Source of the DNA: Cranoglanis bouderius
Lineage: Eukaryota > Chordata > Actinopteri > Siluriformes > Cranoglanididae
DNA length: 64,000 nt
Assembly: GCA_023630585.1 (NCBI GenBank)
Contig: CM042541.1
Location: 11,565,001 to 11,629,000, forward strand
Direction of reading: 5' to 3'
The position numbers and the translations under genes are program-made. A model generated the notes under the pieces. It was not told where the DNA came from, made no database searches, and was given only the letters and a program-made list of their open reading frames with translations. Shown here in pieces: positions 1 through 51,420 of this stretch. Numbering within the stretch: position 1 is the stretch's first letter; every line of letters begins with the position of its first letter.

Positions 1-188
1 ATTCTAATTTTATGAATTTGAAGGTGTGATAAATGAAGGGGTGTACTCACTTTTTGTTGACTTTTTTGGTGACTGATTTGTTTTTTGTTAATTCAAATTG
101 TGAAAATTACTACAAAATGTCAATTTTATGTCATTTGACAGAGCGTATCAACTTTATTCATAGGCACTGTTTCAGAGAGGATCAAATG
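1..188 (-). mobile_element. Tc1-like element end fragment
   Basis: The terminal-region sequence (GGGTGTACTCACTTTTT, then CACTGTTTCAGAGAGGAT) matches, inverted, the left end of the Tc1 copy at 20.1 kb. It lacks transposase sequence and the outer end may lie outside the window. Confidence 0.65.
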
Positions 189-280
189 TGTGGGGGCGTC
201 CACGTCATTGTCTATGGTGGTTATGGCCCTGATTCAAAGTACAAGCTGCAACTGTGCCAGACCCCACACACGGAACGCAA

Positions 281-408
281 ATTTCCATGACTTTTCCAAA
301 AATGTCTGGGTTTATTTATTTTTTCAAAATTTCTCCAGGACAGGAAATTGCTATTTTAAAATTCCATGACTTTTCCAGGCTTTCCATGACCGTACAAACC
401 CTGTCAGT
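281..408. repeat. DNA-transposon terminal repeat (CCATGACTTTTCC type)
   Basis: Two copies of TTCCATGACTTTTCC about 80 bp apart end in CCATGACCGTACAAACCCTG. This type of interspersed sequence is common in fish genomes and is probably the end of a non-autonomous DNA element. Class uncertain. Confidence 0.4.
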
Positions 409-865
409 TTCTAAGCTTTCTTTATAAAATTGTTATAAAACGACCACAAGTGCAAGTTTGGGGACAATAAAGGCTTCCTTCTTTGTCTTTAGTCTGGTTC
501 TTGTTAATTTTTTTAAACAAACCATGTCATAAGTTTGCTAAACAGACCTGAGAGGTAAATAAAATTCTTTACATTGAAAAATAAATACTAAATCTAAAAA
601 AAAAAAAAATCTATGGCAATCTAAGCTGTCCTTAGCTAAATAAATTACATAAATGCATGTGATTGAATAAGCCACAACAGAGGACATCTTACAAAAGAAA
701 ACTAGAGTCACTGAACTATGGTCAGTTTTTCATACATTTATCAGCTCTACTACTGTATTTCTTCAAGTACTCAGTTTGGTCAGCTGAAATAATTTTCTGG
801 GTCTGCAGTCTGCTAGTTGACATACCCTGCTGTAGATGTTGGGACCTCTGGTGTGTGAGTTTTAC

Positions 866-39699
<38,834 letters not shown>

Positions 39700-39830
39700 T
39701 CTCATCTCTTTTTCAGCCTCAATGTAGCGTTGAAGTATTAACTTGCTGAAAGAACAATATCCATTTGACAGCCCCGTTAGACAGCACATACGAACCCCCA
39801 CACGCTACAATCACTAGTGAGTGCAAGCAG

Positions 39831-39850
39831 GAATTCTGGGAGATGTAGTT
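39831..39850 (-). promoter_or_regulatory. ZNF143/SBS-type motif upstream of dennd1a
   Basis: The minus strand reads AACTACATCTCCCAGAATTC, close to the ZNF143 consensus ACTACAATTCCCAGAATGC. It lies about 130 bp upstream of the dennd1a start codon. ZNF143 sites mark TATA-less housekeeping promoters near the start site, which suits a trafficking gene. Binding is inference. Confidence 0.6.
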
Positions 39851-40154
39851 TTATAAAGACCTACGGGAGAATCGCTGAAAGTTGAACCACTGACCTAATA
39901 AACTTCATTTACCAAGCAGCTTGCTAGAAATTACGAGCGGGTCGCGTGATTAAAATATTGGTGTATTCGGTTTAACACAGGCCTGCGCAGATTGGTTGCT
40001 ACCTAGATTGGTAACGTATTTACTTTCCCCTAGAGAGACCAACAAAAGAAACGGATTTTTTGTGCGCACGTTCTGTTTAGTTTAATGTGGCCACGAGATT
40101 TTAAATTTTTGTATTTTGAGTTCTCAAATTAATTTTTTAAAAATTGCCCATGTT

Positions 40155-40262
40155 TTTAGGGTCCAAGAACAAAGGGTGCGAAGGACCCTATTGTTTTTTG
40201 GAAGGTAACCTATCGTAATTTTTAGGATTTGTAGGGGGCCAAGCACAGAAGGTGCATTGAAA
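40155..40262. repeat. Two further AGGGNCCAAG-type repeat heads
   Basis: AGGGTCCAAGAACAAAGGGT and GGGGGCCAAGCACAGAAGGT occur about 75 bases apart. Confidence 0.6.
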
Positions 40263-40469
40263 TACGAGATGTGATCTGCCTAAATCATTTCTAACTAAAT
40301 GACTAATGCACAAAGTGAACAGTCAAGTGTGGTTAATTGTTTCTTTATTTCCTGTAATTGAAAAAGACATTTGTATTTATGTATTGCTTTACCATTCAAC
40401 AATAAATGACAGAATATTCATCATTAGGCAAATACTTTGCCCACCTTTAGCTGGTGCTCCAGCAATTCA

Positions 40470-41255
40470 ATTTCAAGCCTGGGGCCATATACATAAAGCT
40501 ACTCAGAGTAAAATTTTAGTCTTAAGTGTGAAAAAATTCTAAGAATGACATAATTTTAGTCTTATTCCTAGACTTTAGAATAAGTGTTATTTATAAAGGT
40601 TCCTAAGTGTTAAGACTAGGTCACAGCTCCTAAATTATTTAAGAGTGCTGGAGAGGTATCCTAACCTAGTTAGGGGTAACAAGATGACAGAGAGGCTGAG
40701 ACCACATACTTTCCGACAAAAAAAGAATGTGTTGGAATTATATGATGACAGGGATATGATAAAATGATACAGACTTGATCAAGGTATTCTTTTTGGTACT
40801 GACCTAGTAAGAACTTCATTAACTTCTCCCACTCTATGAAACAACGCTCTAACTGCAGAAATGAAAGTAATAATAACTGCGTTTTTTGGCAACTGGAAAA
40901 ATGTAGCGGTGCACCAGTGATGACCTGGACTCATCACACTCCACAGTAAGCAGGGTCTTAAATACCACTATTGCGGTACTAACCACACCAACCATAATAA
41001 GGCAGTTCATAGACTTCCCAGCGGACCTTCAAACCTTACGGCAAAAGCAAGCTGCTTTTATGAGGATTGCGGGCTTCCCCGGGGTTGTGTTTGATGACAA
41101 TTACAAAATTCTGGATCTTGTGCCAAAATGGTCAACTCATGATGCTTGAGTTCTTTCCCAGAGTGGCCTCACTGGGTTATTTGAACAAAATTGTGTTTGC
41201 CCTGGATGTCAGCTGGCTTCTCACCCCTTACAGAAGACCTCAAGGAGAATGTTGT
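40470..41255 (+). pseudogene. Second PIF/Harbinger transposase pseudogene (different family)
   Basis: The leader has phrases typical of Harbinger ends (CATAAAGCTACTCAGAG; TTCTAAGAATGAC). The decayed frame reads NVLELYDDRDMI, SLTSPTL..NNALTAEMKVII, TIRQFIDFPADLQTLRQKQA, AFMRIAGFPGVVFDD, then ILDLVPKWSTHDA and WLLTPYRRPQGE. These match HARBI1-type proteins in order (helix-turn-helix region, GFPGV block, W..STHDA second Asp, LLTPYR). The first Asp block is deleted and several stops occur. It is clearly distinct from the copy at 30 kb. Confidence 0.75.
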
Positions 41256-42060
41256 AGAAAAAAATCTCTCCAGTCTAAGTTAAAAAACTCCAGAGACAAA
41301 GGGTTTATAGATGCCAAAAAGAAATCAAACTTTATTGGACCAACAACAAAGTGAGACAGTCTGCAGAAAGTCTGAAGTATGCAAACACACACATGCCCTT
41401 ATATACTTTTCTGAAACAGTAAACTTATCCATAGGCGGGGTATTAACCTTTGTTTTCCAAAAACAAACCAATCTCCGTTGCCTTAATTAATTATTCATGT
41501 CTATATGATATCTTACATTTGTGGCGCATGCGTAGTCAACTGATATGTTCTATAGGTTTTCTTAGGACAAGATCACATTTGTGGTGCATGCGCAATCATT
41601 TGACTATTTTAAAAAGGTTTTATCAGGACACGATTTTCAGTCTGTCCTCAAATTCACCCCTTTACCTTAATGATTTTTTGGCTTTCGTCCCAGCCGAATG
41701 CTCTTTTTTCTGTAAGCCTTATCTTCTGCTCAACACTGGTCTGCAAGCTTCAAAGGGGTCTTGATTGAAAACAGTTTTGGTGAATGTCTAACTGCTAATT
41801 TACTGCCATGGGAGGAAACTGTTGTGCAGGGAAAACATAGGATTCTTCTAACTCAGTACACATTTAGACTATAGTCTGATTATAATGTATTTTATGGTTA
41901 TAATTATACTTCTAAGTATTGATTATACATATTGATTATGATTGTTAACTCATATTGATTATTAGATTATGCTTTTAGAGTATACTTTGTTATTATATTC
42001 TATATATTTCCCCCCCTCTGGGACTTACTAAGTCCCACCTACGTATGTGTCCCACCTACG
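41256..42060. other. Unclassified intergenic stretch
   Basis: It contains a doubled phrase, ATTTGTGGCGCATGCGTAGTCA and ATTTGTGGTGCATGCGCAATCA, about 65 bases apart. No coding signal. It may be part of an unrecognised mobile element. Confidence 0.3.
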
Positions 42061-42063
42061 TAT

Positions 42064-42790
42064 TTATAGAACGATTGCTGCGGCTAATGGTTCTATAAAG
42101 ATGGCAAATAGGGATGGAGAGAGTGGGCATCCTTGTCTAGTGCCTCTTTGCACTGTGAAACTTTGTGATATTAGTCCGTTAGTGATAACTGTGGCCTTTG
42201 GTGATTTGTAGAGTATTTTCATCCAATGAATAAATGATTCACTGAAACCTAATTTATGAAGTGTGGTGAGTAGAAATTTCGAGTTCACTTTGTCAAGGCT
42301 TTCTCTGCGTCAAGTGTTACTATTGCTGATTCTAGATTTTGTGATGTGTAATGTATCAAGTTAACGAGTCTGCGCATGTTAGTGGTTGACTGTCTGTTTT
42401 TAATAAATCCTGTTTGACCTGGGTTGATTATTAAAGGGATAATTGTTTAAATTCTATTAGGTAGGGTCTTGCTTATTATTTTTGTGTCTGTGTTGATCAG
42501 TTATGGAGGGCGGTAACTAGAGGGTAAAGTGGGGTCTTTGTTGGGTTTTAGGTGAAGTGATATAGTGGCGGTATTCATTTCTGTTGGTAGTGTCATATTC
42601 TGTTTAATTTCAGATACTAATAGTGGTGCCAGGATAGTCCAGAACTGTTTATAGAATTCAGCCGGAAAACCATCAGGACCTGGTGCTTTATTATTAGGCA
42701 TGTTGTTAAGGGTGTTATAGATCTCTTCTGGTTCTATCGGTTTATCCATTGAAATTGCTTGTTCTTCAGTTTGTTTTGGTAGTTTGATAT
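42064..42790 (-). pseudogene. L1/Tx1-type LINE reverse transcriptase fragment
   Basis: The minus frames read PIEPEEIYNTLNNMPNNKAP then GPDGFPAEFYKQFW (the KAPGPDG motif of non-LTR reverse transcriptases), and LHKLGFSESFIHWMKILYKS, then VQRGTRQGCPLSPSLFAI (the RQGCPLSP motif). The pieces are separated by a deletion and frame breaks. The YADD catalytic block is missing. Confidence 0.9.
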
Positions 42791-42854
42791 TATTTAGGAA
42801 TTTATTAATGTCTTCCGTGTCTGGATCTGCAGGTGATGAGTGTCAGCAGTGGCT

Positions 42855-43045
42855 CAAATAGTGGTAGCTCAGTGGTTAAGCTGTTGGGCTATTGCGTGGA
42901 AGGTTGTGAGTTCAAATCCCAGCGCTGCTACTGTCGGGCCCTTGAGCAAGGCCCTTAAACCTCAATTGCTCAGATGTATAAATGAAATAACTGTAAGTTG
43001 CCCTGGATAAGGGTGTCTGCCAAATGCCATAAATGTAAATAATTT
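42855..43045 (+). mobile_element. tRNA-derived SINE
   Basis: GTGGTAGCTCAGTGGTTAAG (A box) and GAGTTCAAATCCCAGC (B box) precede CTTGAGCAAGGCCCTTAAAC and GCCCTGGATAAGGGTGTCTG, then CCAAATGCCATAAATGTAAA. Confidence 0.85.
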
Positions 43046-46000
43046 TTTTCCCTCACTGTATGTAGATAGAGCACAGTGTAATGACTTTATGAAGAGTAAG
43101 TCGAACTGTTATAGCTTGTAGATGGGTATCCAATGCAATATAACTTTGCATTATGTCTTGTTTCACTAAGACAGCTGATCCACCAGAGGGCCGTTGTAGG
43201 TTTGGTCCGTATACATTAAACATTGTCAAATGTAAAACATGCTACTTGCATCAGTTACCTATTTACCTAATTTGTTAACTAATTACTTTTTTATGAGTTA
43301 TTCGTTACTAAATGCTTTAATTATTGTCAGTTCATGTACATTTACTGGAAAGTGTTACTATTAAACGTCTTAAACCCGCCAGCACCTTGGATAATCACTT
43401 TCTGTTCATGCTTTGCTCTCTCTTCTAAATGTTAAAGTGAAAGTAAAAGTACAAACGAGTGCTCGATAGAAAGAACATTAATCCAGACGTGATTTTTTCT
43501 GTGACCATTTAAGCTTTATTTAGGAAAATTTGGAATAACTTTTTAGATAAATGTTATGAAGTTAGGTTATATGTCTGTGAGGTAAGTGAAAGTTCAGTGA
43601 CTTCACTCAGTTTTAAGCTCATTGCAGTTGATCGGAAAGGCATGGTGTTGTGGTATATTAGTTACGAGCTAGCCTAAAAAAAATTAAATCTGATCTGCAA
43701 ATGCTGAATAGTGTGGAAATGAACTCTTTTGATTGATCTTATAAGCTATAACAATCCTGCTGAAAAATTCAGCTTGGTCTGACCTGCTACCATATGCTAA
43801 AACACAGGCTGAGCCGGTCAAGCTGGGAGATAAAACAGTTTTTGATTTACTGCTACTGCATCGTCAAAGACGATTCAAAATAACACAACAGTAAGGCAAT
43901 TAGAAAATCTCAAATATTTATTGACCAGTTCAGTCAAGTAAACTGGTTTCCCAGCTCAACCTCATCTGCCTGTGTTTTGGCAGCAGGTAACTGGTCAGAC
44001 TGGATTTTTCTGAAGAGAAATTATTTTGATGATGCCGAAAATAAGTGAAAGAGTGCAGTGTATTGTAATAGTATTATGATGTTGTTGACCTACAAGTTTT
44101 AACTACAGTGACAACTACAAACAAGCGATGTCCAATTTCACCTGGTTATATAATTCACACTGATAAAGCAAATAGCCCATTATCCAACAGAACTATGTTT
44201 GATTAGGGTTTACCTATAGCATGCCTTCATGTAAGGAGCTATACAGGCAAAGCATCACATTAATGCAACCTTGTCCTAAACTTTGCTATTTTACATTCCT
44301 AGATGTTTAAAGTTTCTGTTTTTAACTTAACCATCTGAAAATTCTTTGTTAAAAAAAAAAGTTTTTAAAAATCATCCATGGGGTTCAGGTGGGTCTTTGT
44401 TTCCCAAATAATTGCATCCCTTGCAGGGGGGATTGATTGATCGATTCAAGGAGCATCATAAACATGATATGCAAACCTGTAATATTCATGTAAAATTACA
44501 ACAAATTACTAAAAAGTCAAGACAAAATTTAACATGATTTCTGTGACAGGCCACACTAAATGAATTTTAGAGGTTGCTATAATGTTCATAGCTACTTTAT
44601 GCCACAAGATGTCAGTAGCTGCATTTGCTTTGTAGACATCCACTTGAAACGAATGCTTACATTGCAATGGGAATAGTGCAGCATGCCCCCAGAGTTGATT
44701 AATGTCAGTGTCATTAGATTATTAATTTTATTTATACTGTATAAATTCTATTTATTATCTGTAATGCACTGTAATTTGGTTTCATCAACAGCAATAAGAC
44801 TCCTATCACTTCATTACCATTTCTTTAGAGTGTAAACAAAGTTGTAAAGTATTTCCTGTTATGGAGGAGGAAATTATGTTATCACACATACAATGGTATG
44901 CAAAAGGGAGTTACCACTGCAAAGAGATTACTCAACAGGTTCTAAGGTCCAGCTAGACTGAGACGACTGAATTATGTAAGGACCACTTAACCCATTTAAC
45001 ACTTGTTGCTTAACAATGGCATACCTTTCATCATTAAACCTCAAATTTCTGCTGTTTGAGAGCCAGCACTATAGTTCAGCTAGACATGATACTGGCACCA
45101 AATTGTTCTATGAGTAAACAATTAAAAAGCTTCACCTGCTACTCCCTATTTCAATTATGGCACCATAAAATTATTTTTTGTGTGTCTGTGTAGAGAAGCA
45201 TTTCAAATAATTTATATATACAGACACAAATGATATGTACAACAACAACTCAGTTTTGTTAAGACAGTTTTGTTTCTGTGCTGGTACAACTGTGGGAATA
45301 CACATGATTTAAAATGTATTGATTAGTAAATTTGGAACAGAATTTGAACTCAATACAGAAACTGCTACCAGATTGTCCTAGGAATAGACAAACATGGAAT
45401 AATTGATAACTCTTCAAAAACTAAATATACCACATAAAATTAGATGGGTGAGGTATAAATAATCCATCCTTGTTTTCTGGATGAGTAATGGCTACATGCA
45501 ATGTAAGATGTGTACTGTTTTTACATTACATTTATTGCACCGTACTGAACCCAATCAAGACATTATGAACAAACACAGGATTTCATGCATGGTCATGGGA
45601 AAGCATCCAGGGAGGCTGGGTGCTTTCCAGCTCTGCCAAGGGAGTTTCTTGTAAATGTACTCATTTCTCCGCAGTGGCGACGCCACTTGATCATGTGGCA
45701 GTACTACTGCTTGCAAAAAAGTCACGTGATTTACAAGAAATCCAGGCACTGTTTAGAGTAGCCACTAGTCTGAAGGCATGTGAATCTCTGACAGTTGGGA
45801 AGGAACAGCTTTACAGCTGCAGTTGATCATTTAGGATAGATCAGAGACCTGGGCAGATTGCACTGTTCCATGCACGATCTATTCTATTCATGCTTAAATA
45901 TTTATTTATTTATTTATTTTTGAAGATTGTTGGCAAGTAGCACACTATTATAAAAACACTCTGACATCATACATAGTAGATTACATTGCATTGCTGATTT

Positions 46001-46440
46001 TTTTTTTCTGCTTTCTTTCTGATTTTGCAAAAGCAGGCATAAATCTCTTTTTATAGGATAAACATACAGATAACCCATTTTCCACAGTAGCAGCAATAAG
46101 AACCACTTTTGCATGTGGCAAGACCTTCTGTACAGAGGTTTTAATTTGAAAATAATGAGATCAAAGAGACTGAAACAAATGTCCATGGGGTGACACATTA
46201 CCAACATAATAATTAACCAAATGTTGATATCAGTACACTCAAATCCTTGGCAGGAAAAAAAAGTGCAGGACAGCATAGTACCACAGCACTGTACATTGCA
46301 TTGCACAGAAGCTGTAAAGTTGTTGTTGTTTTTTTACACTTGGTTCCAACCTCAAATTTAGGTTTGACTGCTGGTAATGTTTATGTATTTGAGGTAACAA
46401 CAGGTGGTGACAACCAGTCTAACCTGTTTGATTTTTCTGA
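43046..46440. other. Gene-free intergenic stretch
   Basis: No exon or RNA gene was supported between dennd1a and irf1 here. The sequence looks largely single-copy and AT-rich. Confidence 0.4.
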
Positions 46441-46448
46441 AGGCATAA

Positions 46449-46450
<2 letters not shown>

Positions 46451-46495
<45 letters not shown>

Positions 46496-46507
46496 TGTGT
46501 GTGTGTG
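46451..46507. repeat. (TG)n microsatellite
   Basis: About 27 TG units with one interruption. Confidence 0.95.
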
Positions 46508-47267
46508 CTGGGTGTGCTTAATAAATGTAATGAAATGAAAGCTGTACTGATAAATTTTGTACGTCCTTTTTTGCTAGCTAACTTATCAAAGCTTGTGACA
46601 TCAGCTTTTATGAACTTTCATTTAAGTCTTCATCCTATAAATATCTTATGTAGCTTAATTACCATAACATTTACACATTCTGTATATTGGTGTTGTACTG
46701 CAGTTCAGATACTACTTTCTGTTTATGAAATTCTTTTGTTGCAGCTCAGTCAGAATTGTAATTTATTGTTATAAATGATCAGCTTTGAAGACTTGATGAC
46801 CAAAAACGTTCCTGACAAGCATAAAAAATAAAGCTAGTGTTAAACCCAGGAAATGAATAAAGTGTGTAAAATGTGACTCTGGCAATGGTTGAGATTCCAG
46901 CGTCATATACAACTGAGTAAGTGATAGGGTTGGGGAGTAACATTTTGTAGAGGAGACTGGCTCATATCATTTCCTGTAAATCAAGCATGCAGCCATGTAA
47001 TGCACATTAAGAGCCATCATACTCGAAATTCACCTTGTTTCTGTTATTATATTCTGCCATAAATATTATATTATTTTCTGTTATAATATATTCTACCATA
47101 TTTTTAGAATTTAATAACACCAGTTAATACAGTGGAGTAACTTGGGATGTAAACTAAAATTGAGTAAATTGGGATGTATGCATACATGGCAATGTCGAGG
47201 TTTAGGAATATCCGCTACTCCTCATCTCAAGAATGAACCAACAGGTATATTGATATTAGCCAGCACA

Positions 47268-47671
47268 TACCAATCAGCCATAACATTAAAACCACTGACA
47301 GGTGACATGAATAACATTGATTATCTCGTTGCACCGGTCAGGGGATGGGATATATTAGTCAGCAAGTGAACAGTTGGTTCTCAAAGTTGATGTGTTGGAA
47401 GCAGGAATAATGGGCAAGTGTAAGGATCTGAGCAACTTTGACAAGGGCCAAATTGTGATGGCTAGACGACTGGGCCAGAGCATCTCCAAATGGCAGGTCC
47501 TCTGGGGTGTTCCTGTTATGCAGTGCTTAGTACCTACTAAAAGTTTTCCAAGAAAGGACAACTGGTGAACCGGCAATAGTTCATGGATGCCCAAGGCTCA
47601 CTGATGCACATGGGGAGCAAAGGCTAGCCCATCTGGTCCAAACCCACAGAAGAGCTACTGTAGCACAAATT
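47268..47671 (+). mobile_element. Tc1-like 5' fragment (CAGCCATAACATTAAAACCAC family)
   Basis: The end ATCAGCCATAACATTAAAAC is followed by a leader and a transposase start MGKCKDLSNFDKGQIVMARR, then LGQSISK. The frame is soon lost. An inverted SINE cuts it off at the right. Confidence 0.85.
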
Positions 47672-47790
47672 GTTGTGCAGTTGAGGGCCTTGCTCAAGGG
47701 CCCAACAGTGACAGCTTGGCGGTGCTGCGATTTGAACTCACGACCTTCCGAGCAGTAGCCCAACGTCTTAACCACTGCCACTCCAACTAA
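47672..47790 (-). mobile_element. tRNA-derived SINE, inverted, truncated
   Basis: The reverse strand reads the A box (GGCAGTGGTTAAGACG) and B box (GAGTTCAAATCGC), then GCCCTTGAGCAAGGCCCTC. Confidence 0.85.
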
Positions 47791-47794
47791 TGAT

Positions 47795-48060
47795 TAGTTG
47801 CAGTTATTGCTGCACAAGGGGGTCACACCAGATACTGAAGGCATAGGTTCACATACTTTTGCCACTTACATATATGTAATATTGGATAATTTGCCTCAAT
47901 AAATAAATGACCAAGTATAATATTTTTGTCTCATTTGTTTAATTGGGTTCTCTTTATCTACTTTTAGGACTTGTGTGAAAATCTGATTATGTTTTAGGTC
48001 ATATTTATGCAGAAATGTAGAAAATTCTAAAGGGTTCACAAATTTCAAGCACCACTGTAT
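47795..48060 (-). mobile_element. Tc1-type element end (ACAGTGGTGCTTGAA family)
   Basis: Reverse strand: ACAGTGGTGCTTGAAATTTG, AACCCTTTAGAATTTTCTAC, then GCAAAAGTATGTGAACCTAT, the common subterminal block of a fish Tc1 family. No transposase. Confidence 0.75.
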
Positions 48061-49770
48061 GACGGCAGCACACCCCACATCCTTTGGCTTTAGATAAATT
48101 AATATACAGACACAGTATTTGGTTAAATCTATAACATTGACTATACTAATGGCTGTTTTGAGGAGGTTATTTGCTAAGGTATTTGCAATTGTCTGCTGTT
48201 ATTGCTGTACTGCAATTTCAGTCCAAAATGTTGCATGAATATTTGAAGTTCACTATAGTAGAACAGTATCAGTAGCCACACACTTTTAACTTTAAAAGTG
48301 CAGTTAAAGTAGCTTTTTATGAGCACAAAAGACACACTTTTATGGAGGCATGCATTGTTTTTTTTTTCTCACCTTAGATAAAGTCAGCACAAAGTGAATG
48401 CAGCCTCTTCCAGAAGCAAATGTGTCTTTCACATCACATGTTCTTTTCCTTTTCGTTGAATTGGCTTTTCTGCCATGCAAATTTTATTACCATTTGGACT
48501 GATCACTACTTTAGTTGAAAAAGCAGAAAAGTGTTTTCAGGTGTCTAGCATATAGTATGGGATTAAAATCATAAATGTCATGACTAAACCATAGATTTTG
48601 GCACCTCTGGTAATGTGAGCAGTGAAAAACATGATTGGTTGTGCCCTTCAATCTATGTCCAGATTTTTATTTATTTTTTTTAAATTAACACAATCATCAC
48701 AGTTAACACATGGACAACATTCCTCAATCTAAAAGTCTGTTTCTCATTTTCATTGTTGAGTTCCTTATGCCAGAAAAACCTGCTTTGAAACTCTTCTGTA
48801 AGAGTTAAGAGACAAAAGATGTACACACACTAGTTTATTACCTTTTCTGTAATATTAGCTTTGTGGTGCACAGGCTCAAGAGTTGTACCTACTGGTACGT
48901 CACTCTTTACCACTTGAAGGTAGATAATGTTTGTGAAATGTAGAAAATCTTTCACAAACATAGAAAATAATATGTATTTCCAGAACATTCTACATATTCT
49001 ATTACTATCCACACCAGATGCCTATCTAGACCGTCTACACCTAGTTGTTTTGTCAGTCTTCTATCTGCATTGTACCTTGCAAAGATTTGAGTACATATTT
49101 ATACAGAATTAAACCAGTGAGTAGGATTGAAACCTCATTGCTGTATCGTGTATAATATGCAATGTCATATAATGCATCATTAACCACTTTTGTGTCTTGT
49201 TCCTCAAATCCAATTGTTCTACATACACAAAAATGTTCGCCACATTGAAAATCATAATTTTAATGCCCTTAAACTAAGAGAAAGGTTTGAAGTTTGGTTG
49301 GTAATCTTTAAAAGAAGATGTACATTTAGACTGTCTAATATTAATATGTCCTGCTACAGTATCTGTAAAATTGTTAATAAACTATTTGTTCCGGTTGTAA
49401 AAACACTACGGGTCTCTTCCATGACTGCTTTATTGTGGCCATGGAGGTTGTCAAATGATTTCAGTTTTTTGTTGTCAAATGATTCTGATTCTGAAAAAAG
49501 TTATTTCTGATTCTGAGATGTGGTTTGGAGAGATGGATGTATTTACACATATAAAAATCTGATGTAAACAGTATTACAGATAATACACTGAATTATTTTA
49601 TGGATTGTTGCACCTTAGTCCCTGGGCAAGCCAATAAAGTAGCCACCAATCTTCCTAAACTTGTGACTGACTTGGGTAAAGACACACCATTGAAATTAAA
49701 AAAAAAAAAAACATGCCTCAAAGTTACTGCTATGCAAATTCATCTATTAAAGACTAAGTCTACGATATAC
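48061..49770. other. Gene-free intergenic stretch
   Basis: AT-rich, no supported gene. A possible lone exon-like frame at 48840-48914 is discussed in the findings. Confidence 0.4.
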
Positions 49771-49774
49771 ACTG

Positions 49775-50465
49775 ATCAGCCATAACATTAAAACCACCTG
49801 CCTAATATCGTGTAAGTCCGCTTGTGCCACCAAAACAGCTCTGACTCATTGAGGCATGGACTCCACAAGACCTCTGAAGGTGTGCTGTGGTTTCTTGCAC
49901 CAAGATGTTAGCAGCAGATCCTTTAAGTTCTTTAACTTACAAGGTGGGGCCTACATAGATTGGACTTGTTTGTCCAGCACATCCCACGGATGCTCAATCG
50001 GATTGAGATCTGGAGAATTTGGAGGCCAAGTCAACACCTTGCTCCTGAAACCATCCATCCATTTTCTATACCGCTTATCCTTACTGGGTCGCGGGGAACC
50101 TGGAGCCTATCCCAGGGAGCATGGGGTACAGGCAGGGGACACCCTGGATGGGGTGCCAGTCCATCGCAGGGCACAATCACACACACATTCACACACTCAT
50201 TCACACACTATGGACACTTTTGAACATGCCATTCAGCCTACAATGCATGTCTTTGGACTGGGGTAGGAAACTGGAGTACCCGAAGGAAACCCCCGAAGCA
50301 CGGGGAGAACATGCAAACTCCCTCCTCAAACCATTCCTGAGCAATTTTTCAAATGTGGTAAGGTGCATTATCCTGCTGAGAGAGGCCACTGCCATTAGGG
50401 AATACCAATAATGCAACAATGTTTAGGTAGGTGGTACGTTGAAGTAACATCCACCTGAATGCCAG
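49775..50465 (-). mobile_element. Tc1-like 3' fragment split by another repeat
   Basis: The end ATCAGCCATAACATTAAAAC matches the piece at 47.27 kb. On the minus strand the transposase C-terminus can be read around GATCTCAATCCGATTGAGCA (DLNPIEHP) and MPQ.VRAVLVAQAD-like text. It resumes at 50336 with the block before the second Asp. About 285 bases of another repeat separate the two. Confidence 0.85.
50050..50335 (+). repeat. CCATCCATTTTCTATACCGC-type interspersed repeat
   Basis: It has the well-known fish phrase CCATCCATTTTCTATACCGC, then GGGTCGCGGGGAACCTGGAG, GGGTGCCAGTCCATCGCAGG, CACACACATTCACACACTCA and ACGGGGAGAACATGCAAACT. It has inserted into the Tc1 piece. Confidence 0.85.
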
Positions 50466-51079
50466 GACACAAGGTTTCCCAGCAGAACATTCGTTATGAC
50501 AAGTGAATGTTATATCACTTTCATTGGTTTACTTAATATCAGACTACTTTAATCAGTTTGCTTAATAATTTTGAAATGATCATTTACTCAGTTCTATTGC
50601 ATTATAAATATACATTTAATAATTTTGCAAACAGTATTTAGTGTGACTCAACAAGAAATTGTATTACAGTTTAGGGCAATTTAATTGTCTTTATTAAAAT
50701 CGCTCTCAATCTTAAAGATATTTTTGGATGGCTACAAGCGCTTCCATAATTATTGGCACCCTTCAAAAGAAAAGGCTAAAATATTTGTATAAATTAAATA
50801 TTAATTCATTCAATTAGAGAAACTACTTTCCTTTTGTTTAGCATAAAACAATTCTCAAAAAACTGAAGAGAACTGCAAATAAATAAAAGAACCTGATTCA
50901 TATTATAAATTATACAGTAGGTATAGACCACTGATGCTTTGTGGCTGTTTATTGCTGAAAATTGTCATCGTGTCAGAATATTTTAGCCCTAAGCCTAAAT
51001 ATATCTCATTGCATGTGTTATTAATTTTACAAATTCTTGTTTGTTCATTTTCATTAAGGGTGTTAATAATTAATTCATT

Positions 51080-51420
51080 TATTTAAACAACCTCTTTATC
51101 CTAGTCAGGGTTTTGGAGCCTATCCGGAAGTGGGAATACAGTACACCCTGGATTAGTCTGTGGCAGGACATCAAGCGCACACATATTCGTTCACACCTAT
51201 AAACAATTTAGCATAACCAATTCAGCAAACCAAAGAAACTGGAGAAAACCCACATGGAGATGCTTTTGGTAGGCGAAAGGAAACTGAAGCACTTGGAGGA
51301 AAGTCACAGGGACATGGGAAAAACATGCAATCTCCACACAGACGGTAACCTGAGCTCAGGATTGAACCTGGGACCCTGGAACTGTGAGGTGGCAACCCTA
51401 CTTGCTGTGTTAATAATTGT
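51080..51420 (+). repeat. Second, older copy of the same interspersed repeat
   Basis: Diverged versions of the phrases appear: TCAGGGTTTTGGAGCCTATC, ACACCCTGGATTAGTCTGTG, then AAACATGCAATCTCCACACA and CTGGAACTGTGAGGTGGCAA. Confidence 0.75.

Noticed and set aside
41256..41800. Possible LTR-retrotransposon remnant
   Set aside because: No paired long terminal repeats, primer-binding site or gag/pol text could be seen.
43429..43455. GTGAAAGTAAAAGTAC, an ISRE-like sequence
   Set aside because: One base off the GAAANNGAAA pattern, 3.7 kb from the nearest start site, and expected by chance in AT-rich DNA.
46247..46774. 175-codon open frame
   Set aside because: It spans a TG microsatellite (Cys-Val run) and has no recognisable domain or splice context.
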